Source: Reichenbachiella agarivorans
GTDB taxonomy: Bacteria > Bacteroidota > Bacteroidia > Cytophagales > Cyclobacteriaceae
Reading direction: 5' to 3'
NCBI RefSeq assembly: GCF_025502585.1
Contig: NZ_CP106679.1
Span: 4,123,501 to 4,187,500, forward strand
DNA: 64,000 nucleotides
Below, piece after piece: positions 10,022 through 19,983 of this stretch (position 1 is its first letter; the number at the start of each line of letters is the position of its first letter). The notes below the pieces were generated by a model. It saw only the letters and a list, made by a program, of their open reading frames with translations. It had not been told where the DNA came from and searched no databases. Both the position numbers and the translations under genes were made by a program.

Positions 10022-10384
10022 TGGAATCAATAAGTCTTTCAGTACTTGTCAAAACTAGAAGGATATAACGGTACCCTCGGGGGGCATTTGGATAGGGAAT
10101 AAAGGGGGAAACAAATGAAGTACGGAAATCACAAAACACCCCTGTTTTCTCATCCCTACTCTCCCCTGCTCACTGACTGGAGTAATACCTACAAAAGGGG
10201 TATTCACTCACTAAATTGGATGGTAGAAACAGAATTGTGAAGGATGCTGCTTACAGTCATTGGCGTTTGTATGTATCATTGCCATAGCAACCCATGACGT
10301 GATGAAAAAGGAGGTGATCATGGAATCTCCCCTCGCGTCATCTCTCATTTTGTGTCCATATAAAATTAAGACTTGGTTTTCACA
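10022..10384. other. Divergent intergenic region between GH16 operon and AraC gene
   Basis: This 363-bp region carries the GH16 operon promoter box at its left end and presumably the AraC gene promoter at its right end. It includes a G/C-run segment (tracts of G at 10080-10110) unlike the surrounding AT-rich DNA. I see no gene, no long repeat and no second clear TAnnTTTG box. Confidence 0.5.
10050..10057 (-). promoter_or_regulatory. Promoter -7 box of the GH16 operon
   Basis: The minus strand reads TAGTTTTG, an exact match to the Bacteroidota -7 consensus TAnnTTTG, placed about 29 bp before the first start codon. No good TTG -33 element is visible, consistent with a promoter needing an activator such as the HTCS regulator. 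Confidence 0.6.
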
Positions 10385-11239
10385 ATGAAACAGGTAAGTA
10401 TCGAGATCAAAGACAAAACAGAACAGGGACAAATCTTGAAAATCGCCCCCTTTCGGAAACACATCCGGAAAACCGAAGCACATAAGCACAAAAATTATTT
10501 TGAGATCATTTATCTCTCCAAAGGATCTGGTAGCCACAGCATAGACCATCATAGCTATCCTATCTTAGGCCCTACTTTGTTTTTCATGCGCAGGGATCAA
10601 ATCCACCACTGGAACATCCAATCAGAGCCAGAGGGCTATGTGATCATTATCAAAAATGATTTTGTAGAAGCATCTGAAGACCTGGAGCTACGCCAACAAC
10701 TGCTTGCCTTATCCAAAACCAGTTACCTGCCTGTAGAAGACGAATCCATCGAGCTACATTTTCGATTGCTGCATCTGGAGTTTGAAAAAGCTGGAGAATC
10801 CCAAAAGACGATATTCATCCATCTACTCAAAGCCCTTCTAGAAAAAGCCATAGAACTGACAGACAAGCACTTTCCCTATACAGAGAAAAAGTCTGACCTT
10901 TTCCAATACTTTATCAACCTGTTAGAAACGGAGCGACCACTCACCAACCAAGTTGCTCACTATGCAACTTTGCTCCATACCAGCCCCCAAAACCTGAACC
11001 AAGTCTGTAGAAAGGCAGCAGAGCAATCGACCTCAGCACTCATATCCGAATATATCATCGGTGAAGCCAAACGGTTGCTAGACTATACCTCTATGTCGGT
11101 GGCACAGGTAGCGTATGAGCTGGATTTCAAAGACCCATCCCATTTTTCTAAATATTTTAAACGCCAGTGTCTAATCACACCTCAAGAGTATCGAAAGAGA
11201 AAAAGGTATGGTACCAGAGTATTTTCAAATAGACCATAA
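10385..11239 (+). CDS. AraC-family transcriptional regulator
   Basis: This 284-residue regulator has an N-terminal cupin-type sensing domain (about 1-150, with the segment HKHKNYFEIIYLSKGSG) and a C-terminal pair of HTH motifs (about 185-280) ending in the AraC signature region FKDPSHFSKYFKR...TPQEYR. The ATG at 10385 is preferred over a TTG at 10373. The gene lies 66 bp upstream of, and co-oriented with, a TonB-type outer-membrane barrel gene that has its own promoter box, so it may control that gene. The effector molecule is unknown; cupin AraC proteins of this group often respond to sugars. Confidence 0.9.
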   Translation: MKQVSIEIKDKTEQGQILKIAPFRKHIRKTEAHKHKNYFEIIYLSKGSGSHSIDHHSYPILGPTLFFMRRDQIHHWNIQSEPEGYVIIIKNDFVEASEDLELRQQLLALSKTSYLPVEDESIELHFRLLHLEFEKAGESQKTIFIHLLKALLEKAIELTDKHFPYTEKKSDLFQYFINLLETERPLTNQVAHYATLLHTSPQNLNQVCRKAAEQSTSALISEYIIGEAKRLLDYTSMSVAQVAYELDFKDPSHFSKYFKRQCLITPQEYRKRKRYGTRVFSNRP

Positions 11240-11258
11240 CTCTTGTCATACGACCTTC

Positions 11259-11266
11259 TACTTTTG
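11259..11266 (+). promoter_or_regulatory. Promoter -7 box of the outer-membrane barrel gene
   Basis: TACTTTTG matches TAnnTTTG exactly, 39 bp before the ATG at 11306. The nearest TTG upstream (11243-11245) is only 13 bp away, shorter than the usual 19-21, so the -33 element is weak. Confidence 0.55.
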
Positions 11267-11305
11267 AAACACAATTATTAATCGACAACACAAAATTACA
11301 CACGA

Positions 11306-13807
11306 ATGAAAAAACTCATTTTTCTGGCATTGCAATTGGCTATGATTCAAACCTCTATCGCTCAATCTATCCTAAATGGTAAACTGGTAGATAGCAGTGA
11401 AAAATCGCCAATCGAATTTGCCAGTGTGGCACTCTACAGCCAAGCGGACAGCAGTCTGGTCACAGGTGTGGTGTCTGCTGCGGACGGAACTTTTACGCTT
11501 TCCAAGATCAAAACGGGACAATACTATCTCAACATCCAGTTCATGGGATTTCAAGGCAAATACCTTTCCGACATAGCAGTTGACAAAAAAGAAAACATAC
11601 ACCTCGGTACCATCGAGCTCATCCCCAACGATAAAATGCTGCAAGAACTTGTCGTATCTGGCCAAAAGGTAACCACCATGCACAAGGTCGATCGGCAGGT
11701 CTATGAAGCGGATCAATTCAAAAATAGCCAAGGAGGTACCGCCACCGACGTATTGCGCAACATGCCCTCTGTCAGTCTTAATGCCGAAGGAGACATCTCA
11801 GTGCGTGGCAGCACAGGCTTTGTCGTCCTACTCAACGGACAACCCATCCAGTCCGATCCCAAAATGCTACTGAGCCAACTCCCTGCCAATGCCATACAAA
11901 ACGTGGAAGTAATCACAGCCCCCTCTGCCAAGTACGACTCAGAAGGCAAAGCCGGAATTATCAACATCGTGACGACCCAAAATGCCACCGATGGTCTATT
12001 TGCTCAAGTTAACGCCAAAGCAGGCCTGCCCAGCATAGAACCCTACGACAACAAAGAAGCCACCCAGCGATATGGTGCAGACTTCACCCTCAACTACCGA
12101 AAAGACAAATGGGATTTAGCTGTAGGAGGAAGCTACCTCAGAAATGACATGTCTGGCCGAAGAGAAGGAGATGTCTGGACTGAGATTGGTGACAAAAGAA
12201 CGGAATTCCCTTCTGATGGAGAAAGAAGCTTCGACGAAACCAACTACTCAGGACGTGTAGCATTAGGATTTCATCCCAACGAAAGAAATGATTTTAACCT
12301 TAGCTTTTACGGAGGGAAAAGATCAAACGACCGCAGAGCCGACATCTACTACGACAACAAGACCTACCGCTTGTCCGACGGTACACAAACAGGTGCCTTC
12401 GACTACTACAACGAAAACCTGAGAATCCGAACAGGTGACTTTGCACTCGGAAGTTTTGATTATAACCACAGTTTCGCCAATTCGTCGAAAATCAGTGTAT
12501 CCGCCCTATATGAGTACACGCTACTGGGCGGCCCTACCACCAACCGTAATCTCGACACCCACTGGCCTGAAAACCAGACCATCTACAATGATGAATACAA
12601 TACCAATGACAACCCGCTCTATGGCACCAGATTTAACCTCGATTACACTTTGGCTCCTTCGCTTTTAGGACAGTGGACATTAGGTTATCAATTCAGATAC
12701 CTGGATCATCAAGGGGACTTTTTGTACGAAGCATATGATTTTGATTCGAACACTTGGAATATCGTACCCGAATACTCAAGTAACCTCAACTTAAAAAGGA
12801 ACATACACACTGCCTACGTTGATCTGGATGGTGAACGCGATCAATGGAGCTATGGAATAGGTTTAAGAACAGAATTGATGAACAGGGAACTAGACTATGT
12901 AGGTCGAGGTATTGGCGACCAAAGGCAGGTTTTAGATTATGACTACTTCCGCTTGTTTCCATCTGCTAACCTACAGTATGCTCTAAGTGAAGATTTTAAA
13001 ATCAAAGCTGCATACAGCAAAAGAGTAGAACGAACTACTACTTTCAAAATGAACCCTTTTAAGGAAAAGGAGCATTCTGAAACACTGGAACAGGGAGATG
13101 CCAACCTATTGCCTGAATTCATCGATTTAGTCGAATTGGGGGCGATCAAAGATTTTGATGATCATTCATTTTATGCTACTGCTTACTTTCGCAATACTGA
13201 AAACGTAATCAACAGGGTGAACACGGTGGATAGCGATACGGTTCTCAATCGTATCTACACCAATGTGGGTAGCGGAAAGGCATTGGGACTGGAAATTGGG
13301 ACTGATCTAAACCTGACTCAATGGTGGAAACTTTACGCGGGAGCCAACGTGTACCACTATCAAATCGACGGAACATTTAATAACACGAAAATCAACCCTA
13401 AAGCCTGGCAATATTCAGCCAACATCAATACCACATTCGCGCTATCGCCTACTATGGACCTACAATGGTCACTTAACTACCTGTCCGAACGAATCACAGC
13501 CCAAGGCAAAGACTCTCGATACTACTCGCCTAATTTGACGCTAAGCAAAAGATTTCTTGAGGATAGACTAACCACCACCCTACAATGGCTGAATATGGAT
13601 ATGGGTCTATTGGAGACTAATGAACAACGAATAACCACTACTGGTGATTACATAGACCCAACGGATGGAGTAAGAAAGGCCTTTTACACGACTACTAATT
13701 ACGTCTATGAAGTAGACATGATTATGGTCAATGTGAGCTACAAATTCAACAAGCTAAAAAATAAAGCCAAGTTTGCAGAGAGTGAGTTTGGCAACAAAGA
13801 GTTCTGA
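11306..13807 (+). CDS. TonB-receptor-like outer-membrane beta-barrel protein
   Basis: This 833-residue protein has a signal peptide (residues 1-19) and a carboxypeptidase-regulatory-like beta-sandwich (about 22-105) with the typical FMGFQGKYL turn. A plug-like region (about 120-220) contains the motif VEVITAPSAKYDSEGKAGIINIV, and the rest is a long barrel rich in alternating aromatic strands. This is the 'outer membrane beta-barrel family' related to TonB-dependent receptors, not a SusC: there is no SusD partner and the length is shorter. It probably takes up a ligand or peptide across the outer membrane. It is paralogous in layout to the convergent gene at 13866-16253, but the two sequences differ clearly. 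Confidence 0.85.
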   Translation: MKKLIFLALQLAMIQTSIAQSILNGKLVDSSEKSPIEFASVALYSQADSSLVTGVVSAADGTFTLSKIKTGQYYLNIQFMGFQGKYLSDIAVDKKENIHLGTIELIPNDKMLQELVVSGQKVTTMHKVDRQVYEADQFKNSQGGTATDVLRNMPSVSLNAEGDISVRGSTGFVVLLNGQPIQSDPKMLLSQLPANAIQNVEVITAPSAKYDSEGKAGIINIVTTQNATDGLFAQVNAKAGLPSIEPYDNKEATQRYGADFTLNYRKDKWDLAVGGSYLRNDMSGRREGDVWTEIGDKRTEFPSDGERSFDETNYSGRVALGFHPNERNDFNLSFYGGKRSNDRRADIYYDNKTYRLSDGTQTGAFDYYNENLRIRTGDFALGSFDYNHSFANSSKISVSALYEYTLLGGPTTNRNLDTHWPENQTIYNDEYNTNDNPLYGTRFNLDYTLAPSLLGQWTLGYQFRYLDHQGDFLYEAYDFDSNTWNIVPEYSSNLNLKRNIHTAYVDLDGERDQWSYGIGLRTELMNRELDYVGRGIGDQRQVLDYDYFRLFPSANLQYALSEDFKIKAAYSKRVERTTTFKMNPFKEKEHSETLEQGDANLLPEFIDLVELGAIKDFDDHSFYATAYFRNTENVINRVNTVDSDTVLNRIYTNVGSGKALGLEIGTDLNLTQWWKLYAGANVYHYQIDGTFNNTKINPKAWQYSANINTTFALSPTMDLQWSLNYLSERITAQGKDSRYYSPNLTLSKRFLEDRLTTTLQWLNMDMGLLETNEQRITTTGDYIDPTDGVRKAFYTTTNYVYEVDMIMVNVSYKFNKLKNKAKFAESEFGNKEF

Positions 13808-13821
13808 TTGCAGAGAGAAGA

Positions 13822-13857
13822 TAGTCAGGTCAGGTTCTCAAAAACCTGACCTGACTA
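13822..13857. terminator. Bidirectional terminator hairpin
   Basis: A perfect 15-bp inverted repeat (arms 13822-13836 and 13843-13857, core CAGGTCAGGTT/AACCTGACCTG) with a 6-nt loop lies between two convergent genes. It should stop transcripts from both sides. Confidence 0.85.
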
Positions 13858-13865
13858 ATACACTT

Positions 13866-16253
13866 TTAAGATTCTGTTCCCCACTTCAATTTGCTGAAGC
13901 GATAGGTTACTGTGAGATAGTATCGTACGGAGTTTCGCTCGTAGGTATTAGCGGACTCAAAAGTATCCGATTGATCTACCACACTGTTTCGTTCCCAGCT
14001 ATGAAGTAAATCGGCGAACTTAACGCTCACACTTAGTTTGTCATCCCACAGCTTTTGCCTCATCACGAGATCAGCAAAGTAGTAGGGTTCATTGTATCCC
14101 TGAGCAGTCAACTGCTGAGAAAAGTAGTTCATGGTCAACTGAGTAGAAAAGCCCATGGCCAACTGGTATTCCAAACTGGATTTGGTCGAAAAGTTTGTCC
14201 CTCTCCTCCTCAACTGCTCCTGCGCACTGGTATAAGTCGTGTAGGCAGCATTAGACAAGTTCATGCTGGTATTGATGCGAAGCTTCTCGATAGGCTTGAA
14301 ATTAGCAATCAATTCCCATCCTAAAGAAGCGGCTGCATCTACGTTGGTATAAGTAAAATTGACTATCTCATTTTCGTCCTCAAAGCGGTAATGAATATCT
14401 GCATCTTTGACTCTTTTGTAATAGATACTGTTACTCAAGTAAACCTGATCACCATTCCAAGTCTTGTCGTGACTCAGTTCTAATGCATTGATCGATTCTG
14501 GTTTCAGGTATGGGTTACCATAGCTGATGGCTGTAGGACTATAGTAAGTCACAAATGGATTGAGTCTGTACTGGCTCGGTGCTTTGTTTCGGGTCGAGTA
14601 GTTAAAAGACAGACTCTGGCTTTCGTCCATCTGGTAGGCCAGCTGCACACTGGGCATAATGCGCCAATATTGGTTCAGGTAGTTTTCTTCGATTCCTACT
14701 GCATGAGGGTCCAAGGAGGTATGTTCTGCACGCAACCCTAGGCTATAACTCAGAGATTCAAATCCCTCCATTTTACCATTGAACTGGCTATATGCAGTGG
14801 ATACCCTCTCCGAATAGATGTACTGATTAGACCTACCCGTATCTTGCTCCCACTCAGCATTTTCATCATAGGAATAATAATCATAAATACGCTCTGAATT
14901 TCTCAGCCACAGTGCTGCGCCTACTTCTATCCGATAATTCTCTCCGAGACCATGCTCATAGTCAAGAGAATAACGCTGGCTAATATCTCCTGTCATCTGA
15001 TCACTGACCCGATCCAGACGGCTTACTTCCCTAAAACTCCCATCAGCATTATAGGTACTGTCAAGAAAAACAAATTCTTCGTCTTTGTCGCTGTAGCCAT
15101 ACTTTACTCGTGCTCTCAGCTCACTTTTCCCTTCTCTAAAAGATTGTTTGAACAAGAAATTGCCCCAAAACCAATGACGCTGATCTTCATCTACCCTTGA
15201 TCGATCCAAAGTCATGTCGACCACTTCATCATCTGAGTAAATCACGTCAAAGTTCTTTTCTCTATCAAAATTATTGATTCCAGTAGAAGCACTAAGCTGA
15301 ATTAAATTATCCTCATTCATTCGGTATTGCGTCTTGAAATGGTAGTATTGATCATACTTATCATTGCTACCACGGTAGAGCTGATCTTGCTGTGTAGTAT
15401 CTCCCTGGTAGCTGGTTCTATAACTGTCTCCGTTATCAAGACTGGTATCCCATTTTTGATTGGTACCTCCCCCTATTTCAAACTGATTCATCCTCCACTT
15501 GGCGTTAGCATTAGCACGCTTGAAGTTGTCATTGCCTACTCCCAAAGTTGCATCGGCAAAAGTCCCTTGTCGCTTCCCCTTTTTGAGTACCACATTGATG
15601 ATACTCTCTCCACTTTTTACATCATACTTGGCAGAAGGAGTGCTAATCACTTCAATGGACTCAATTTCACTGGCAGGTATCTGTTCCAAAATATTGGCTA
15701 CATCCGATTCCACACCATCTATGAAAATGGCTACTTTTCTTCCTCTGAATGATACTTCATCGTCTAAGCCCACCGAAGTAGAAGGAATGTTCTGGAGCAT
15801 ATCCAGGGCATTGCTTGACTCAGAGGCTGGTGATGCACCTACATTAAACGCCTTCACTCCTGGTCTGACTTCTACATCGTATTTTCTAGACTCAATCACT
15901 ACCTCTTCCATGCGTTTCACATCAGATTGCAGTGTGATCTTTCCCAGATCCAAATTGGCACTGAGATTCTGATGATCGAGAAGCAAGGTCTTGTATCCAA
16001 TGTACGAGAGGCGAATATGGTACTCCCCTACAGGTACGTTCATCTTGAAATTACCATCAAAGTCTGACACACCCCCATTGACGATAGAAGAATCCACAAC
16101 TGACAGCACCGCTATATTAGAAAAAGGCACCCCAAAGCCTTGTTCGTCGATGGTTTGGCCAGATAATTGAACTTGGGCGTAGGAAAAAGAAAAACAACTG
16201 ATAAGGAGAGAAGAAAAAAATAGAATAAATCTGAGAGTCTTAAAGTGTTTCAT
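13866..16253 (-). CDS. TonB-receptor-like outer-membrane beta-barrel protein
   Basis: This 795-residue protein has a signal peptide (FSSLLISCFSFSYAQ), a carboxypeptidase-regulatory-like domain (about 28-115), a plug region with the motif IPASEIESIEVISTPSAKYD, and a C-terminal barrel to residue 795. I start it at the ATG at 16251-16253, where the signal peptide begins; the frame stays open upstream to 16346 but that extension has no signal character. It is convergent with the barrel gene at 11306. It belongs to the same family and likely imports or exports an unknown ligand across the outer membrane. It is the last intact gene before the tRNA fragment, hence the right-hand end of the proposed island. 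Confidence 0.85.
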   Translation of the reverse strand: MKHFKTLRFILFFSSLLISCFSFSYAQVQLSGQTIDEQGFGVPFSNIAVLSVVDSSIVNGGVSDFDGNFKMNVPVGEYHIRLSYIGYKTLLLDHQNLSANLDLGKITLQSDVKRMEEVVIESRKYDVEVRPGVKAFNVGASPASESSNALDMLQNIPSTSVGLDDEVSFRGRKVAIFIDGVESDVANILEQIPASEIESIEVISTPSAKYDVKSGESIINVVLKKGKRQGTFADATLGVGNDNFKRANANAKWRMNQFEIGGGTNQKWDTSLDNGDSYRTSYQGDTTQQDQLYRGSNDKYDQYYHFKTQYRMNEDNLIQLSASTGINNFDREKNFDVIYSDDEVVDMTLDRSRVDEDQRHWFWGNFLFKQSFREGKSELRARVKYGYSDKDEEFVFLDSTYNADGSFREVSRLDRVSDQMTGDISQRYSLDYEHGLGENYRIEVGAALWLRNSERIYDYYSYDENAEWEQDTGRSNQYIYSERVSTAYSQFNGKMEGFESLSYSLGLRAEHTSLDPHAVGIEENYLNQYWRIMPSVQLAYQMDESQSLSFNYSTRNKAPSQYRLNPFVTYYSPTAISYGNPYLKPESINALELSHDKTWNGDQVYLSNSIYYKRVKDADIHYRFEDENEIVNFTYTNVDAAASLGWELIANFKPIEKLRINTSMNLSNAAYTTYTSAQEQLRRRGTNFSTKSSLEYQLAMGFSTQLTMNYFSQQLTAQGYNEPYYFADLVMRQKLWDDKLSVSVKFADLLHSWERNSVVDQSDTFESANTYERNSVRYYLTVTYRFSKLKWGTES

Positions 16254-16527
16254 AGAATCATAATTAATGTCAAACTTGCATCCGCAAATTCCATACCTAG
16301 AGTCTAAATCTGAACATTTGGACAACCATTCAAGCAATAGGTTCAATTGTGACCAGACAACCCCTCAAAAATGTCAGTCCTGTCAGTATTTACGAGCGAA
16401 AAAACCTGACTCAAACAGCCCCCTTCTGAACCATCATACTGATCTACAACTGAGTTTCAAAACCTCCAAAAAAGCACAATTAATAGGTACTTAAAAACCA
16501 AATAAGAACATCTTGAAACAAACATTC
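16254..16527. other. Intergenic DNA left of the tRNA fragment
   Basis: No gene is visible. If the tRNA fragment is an attachment scar, this is the terminal segment of the integrated element. I see no integrase or excisionase reading frame in it. Confidence 0.4.
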
Positions 16528-16570
16528 CCTGTCACGCAGGAGGTCGCGGGTTCGAGTCCCGTCCGCTCCG
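16528..16570 (+). tRNA. tRNA-Asp (GTC) 3' half, truncated
   Basis: The 43 nt match a tRNA-Asp from the anticodon loop onward: CTGTCAC loop with anticodon GTC, GCAGG anticodon 3' stem, variable loop AGGTC, T arm GCGGG-TTCGAGT-CCCGT, and acceptor 3' strand CCGCTCC with discriminator G. The matching 5' acceptor strand GGAGCGG, the D arm and most of the 5' anticodon stem are absent upstream, so it is not a functional gene. A 3' tRNA half with its own terminator is the classic remnant left at the far end of an element that integrates into a tRNA gene. Confidence 0.9.
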
Positions 16571-16571
16571 T

Positions 16572-16603
16572 AAAAGCTTCTTTGTTTACACTAGCAAGCT
16601 TTT
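16572..16603 (+). terminator. tRNA terminator
   Basis: AAAAGCTT (16572-16579) pairs with AAGCTTTT (16596-16603) and runs into a T-rich tail. It lies one base after the tRNA fragment, so the fragment kept its native downstream flank. Confidence 0.75.
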
Positions 16604-16707
16604 TTATTTTAAGAACACAAAATTATTGAGTGATTCATAAAAAGTTACTCTAGATTTCTCTCCTTTACGTAAGTTAATCTCATGAGTCACATCACATAAA
16701 CTTAATT

Positions 16708-19228
16708 TTGATCAAAAAAACATTCCTTCCTTGTCTGCTATCTCTGATAGTGATTGTCAGCATTTGCACAGATGCAGAGGCTGCTATCGTATCGGGAAAA
16801 ATCTCCAACGAAGAGGGTGAACCTCTGCCCTACGCTACACTCTACATAGAAGGAAGCACTCTAGGGACTACCACCAATATAGAAGGAAAGTATGCAATCA
16901 ATATCGAGCCTGGTGATTATTACATGGTATTTCAATATGTAGGATACCACAAAGAGCGAATCAAAATATCCATAAAAAACACCAACCTAAAACTAGATGT
17001 AGTCCTAAAGGCAGAAGCACTAACGCTCCGTGAAGTAGTCGTCAATGCTACAGATGAAGACCCTGCTTACGACATCATACGTGAGACCATCAAGAGAAAG
17101 AAACGATTTTCGGAGGAAATCAATGCCTATCAGTGTCAAGTGTACATGAAGGGTCTTCAACGTCTCGATGAGCGACCCGCTCAGATTCTTGGTGTACAAA
17201 TCCCAATTGATACTGGAATTGTGTACTTGTCAGAATCTGTGTCTGAACTGACTTTTCAACGTCCTGACAAGGTTTCTGAACGAATGATTTCCTCCAAAGT
17301 CAGTGGTAGCCAATCGTCATTTAGTTTTAATCAAGCATCTCAAACTTTGTTTTCAGTTTATGACAATATCCTCACAGTAGATGGACTCACAGAACGTGGT
17401 TTTGTGTCCCCTCTCGCCAAAAACGCCTTCTTTTTCTATGATTACAAATTGGAAGGCGTCATCTCAGAAGGAGATCATCTCATCAACAAAATCAGGGTGT
17501 ACCCCAAAAGAAAAGCAGACCCTACATTTGAAGGATACTTGTACATCATCGAAGATCTATGGAGGGTGTCTAGCTTGGAACTCACCCTAACCAAAGAACA
17601 TCAAATGGAATTTTTGGATGTGTTGACTGTCAAGCAAGTACATGCACCTGTGGCAGATAGTACTTGGGTGATGTTTTCGCAAAACTTTGAGTTCTATCTC
17701 AACACCTTTGGGTTCAAGGGATCTGGCTACTTTTCTGCCATCTATTCAGACTACCGTGTGGAATTAAATCCCACCTACTACCAAAAAAGAGAAAATCCTA
17801 GTATCCAAATCGACAGCACCGCACGACCCAAAAAGCTGAAATCTTTTAACAAAAATGATGTCAAAAACGAAATCCTCAAGATAGAAAAAGGATCCAACGA
17901 GCGAAATGATGAGTACTGGGACAAAGTCCGACCCATCCCACTTACAGCCATCGAAAAAAAAGACTATCAGATCAAAGGTCAATTTGAACAGTTTAAAAAA
18001 ACCAGCGTCTACAAAGATTCAACAGATAAAATTCACAACAGAATCACGTTAGGAAAACTAGCCTATAGTGGCTATCGCTACCACAACAGTGTCAAACAGT
18101 ATAGTCTGAGTACTCCCGCATTGTATCAATTCATACAATACAATACTGTCGAGGGAATATTATTCAATCTCAGGGTAAAATACAGCCAACAAAACAATGG
18201 AAATACAATAAGAGATATAACTCCTGAATTGCGCTATGGATTGGCTAGCGATCATTTGTACGGTCAATTAAAATACAAACAATATCTCAATCGGTCAAAA
18301 TTCGAAGAATTAAGCATCCATGGTGGTCATTTCGTGAGGCAGTTCAATGGTGACAATCCCATCACTCCGTTGATCAATTCAATTTCAACGATGGTATTTC
18401 GCAACAATTATATCAAGTTGTATGAAAGCACATTTATGGATTTGGGCTACCAACAGGAACTACTCAATGGTTTTTTTATCAAACCCCGTTTGCTCTATGC
18501 GCAGAGAAATGAACTCACAAACAACACCGACTATTCATGGTTTTTTAGAGAGAAAAAAGATTTTACTCCTAATACTCCAGAAAAATATCTCGGGACAGGA
18601 TTACCAATTTGACGAGCATGAAGCCCTTATTTTTGATCTGGATGTCTCGATCAGATTTGCTCAGAAATTCATTACTCTCCCTGACAAAAAAATAATTGTA
18701 AGCAACAAATACCCTAAACTTAACATCCATTATTCTAAAGGAATTGCTGCAATTGGTGCACCGATCAATTATGACCTTTTGGAAATCAAGGTAGAAAATG
18801 ATTTGAAATTAGGACTCTGGGGTACGAGCGTATGGAACATCGAGACTGGACTGTTTCTCAATACCCATCACATGGAATTCATAGACTATAAGCACTTCAA
18901 CACAAACGCCTCCGTATTCACTGGATTTCAGGATGACTATTTTGAACTGCTAGACTATTATTATTACAGTACCAACGGGCATTGGATAGAGGGGCACTTC
19001 ACCCATCACTTCAATGGATTCTTGTTCAACAAGCTTCCATTGTTGCGAAAAAGCAAAGTCCAAGCCATTGCCTCCTTGCACTACCTTCATACCGACTCTA
19101 TCAACAATTATCTGGAATTAGGAGTAGGTATAGAACATATATTCAAACTATTCAGAGTCGATTATTTCAACTCTATCATGGAAGGAAAACACCAGTCTCA
19201 AGGTATTCGGCTTGGGCTTGGGTTTTGA
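16708..19228 (+). pseudogene. DUF5686 / carboxypeptidase-regulatory-like outer-membrane protein, frameshifted
   Basis: The first part encodes a signal peptide, a carboxypeptidase-regulatory-like domain (about 27-110, with GNPLPYAT-like EGEPLPYATLYIEG) and the long DUF5686 outer-membrane region. That frame stops at 18612. The protein continues in the +1 frame, with recognisable family sequence from about 18595 (FDEHEALIFDLD) to the stop at 19228. The break lies between about 18570 and 18605, near an A5 run and a GGG run; one extra base would explain it. The start is also odd: a TTG at 16708, with no ATG giving the signal peptide. It may be a real pseudogene, a recent phase variant or a sequencing error. 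DUF5686 proteins are abundant barrel proteins of Bacteroidota of unknown function. Confidence 0.8.
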
Positions 19229-19270
19229 TGACCCAAGCCCAAAAGTCTAGTTGGCTAAACCTTAGACTTT
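19212..19270. terminator. Two hairpins between convergent genes
   Basis: The first stem is 12 bp (TTGGGCTTGGGT at 19212-19223 with ACCCAAGCCCAA at 19231-19242) and overlaps the stop codon of the DUF5686 gene. The second is 8 bp (AAAGTCTA at 19242-19249, TAGACTTT at 19263-19270). They separate that gene from the end of the chemotaxis operon. Confidence 0.6.
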
Positions 19271-19368
19271 AGACAAAAGCATCATCATCCTATTTCCTTG
19301 CCATCTTCTAAATGCTCAAACCAGATACACCAAAGGACATCGTTTCTGCTCCAGCTGTGCCTTATGAA

Positions 19369-19983
19369 TTACTCTTGGCTTCTCTCTTTGATTTTATTCA
19401 AAAAATGGTCTTGAAACATCCAAGTAAAGTCTGGTGAGATATCAAGTTCCTCTCCTATAAAATTGGCTTTGAAGCATACCACATTGTTGAACTGCTCAGC
19501 CTCATGACCCAAGTATTCCTCCAATTCGCTAGGAGGCATGATATGGAGACTCGGCACATGACCAAACAGATCTACATCCAGATAGTTGGAAAACTGGGTA
19601 ATCACTGATGCCGCGACGATGTTGTCCAATTCGGTCAAAAAACCCTCACTCAACTGTGCTGCCTCCACGGAAGAGCTCTGTTGAAAAGCTGCTGGTAGGC
19701 AGGTCTCATTGATTTTGGCGATCTCCTCTGCAGTAAAAATCAAATGGCACACCCCCTTGAGTTCACCAATCAGACCTGTACGTAGTAAATAATAGTTGTC
19801 AGACGCATTGGCACGAGTTTTACTCATCACTGCCTGAAACGAATCATACCCGTAATCGATCTTCTTGATGGCAATCGGTGTTTTCAAAATACTTGATAAT
19901 GTAAGGGAAGCGCAATCCAGCCCTTCTTTGATCAAATTGGTAGCAATCTGATGTTCCTTACCTTGTAGTTGCTCTATCATCAT
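19369..19983 (-). CDS. cheC: CheC-like CheY-P phosphatase
   Basis: This 204-residue protein is the last gene of the chemotaxis operon. The segment EGFLTELDNIVAASVITQFS has the E-x-x-N active motif of the CheC/CheX/FliY phosphatases, and the following DLFGHVPSL resembles the post-helix turn of CheC. Only one such motif is clear, whereas CheC of Bacillus has two. It should remove phosphate from CheY. Its start codon overlaps the cheB stop by 4 bp. In other bacteria CheC and CheD form a complex, and cheD is two genes upstream, which supports the call. Confidence 0.75.
   Translation of the reverse strand: MMIEQLQGKEHQIATNLIKEGLDCASLTLSSILKTPIAIKKIDYGYDSFQAVMSKTRANASDNYYLLRTGLIGELKGVCHLIFTAEEIAKINETCLPAAFQQSSSVEAAQLSEGFLTELDNIVAASVITQFSNYLDVDLFGHVPSLHIMPPSELEEYLGHEAEQFNNVVCFKANFIGEELDISPDFTWMFQDHFLNKIKERSQE

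Noticed and set aside
11306-16253. SusC-type transporters for the galactan locus
   Set aside because: The two barrel proteins are about 800 residues, lack SusC features and have no SusD neighbour; they fit the generic TonB-like barrel family better.
16500-16570. A complete tRNA-Asp gene
   Set aside because: The 5' acceptor strand GGAGCGG, the D arm and most of the 5' anticodon stem are missing from the preceding 100 bases.
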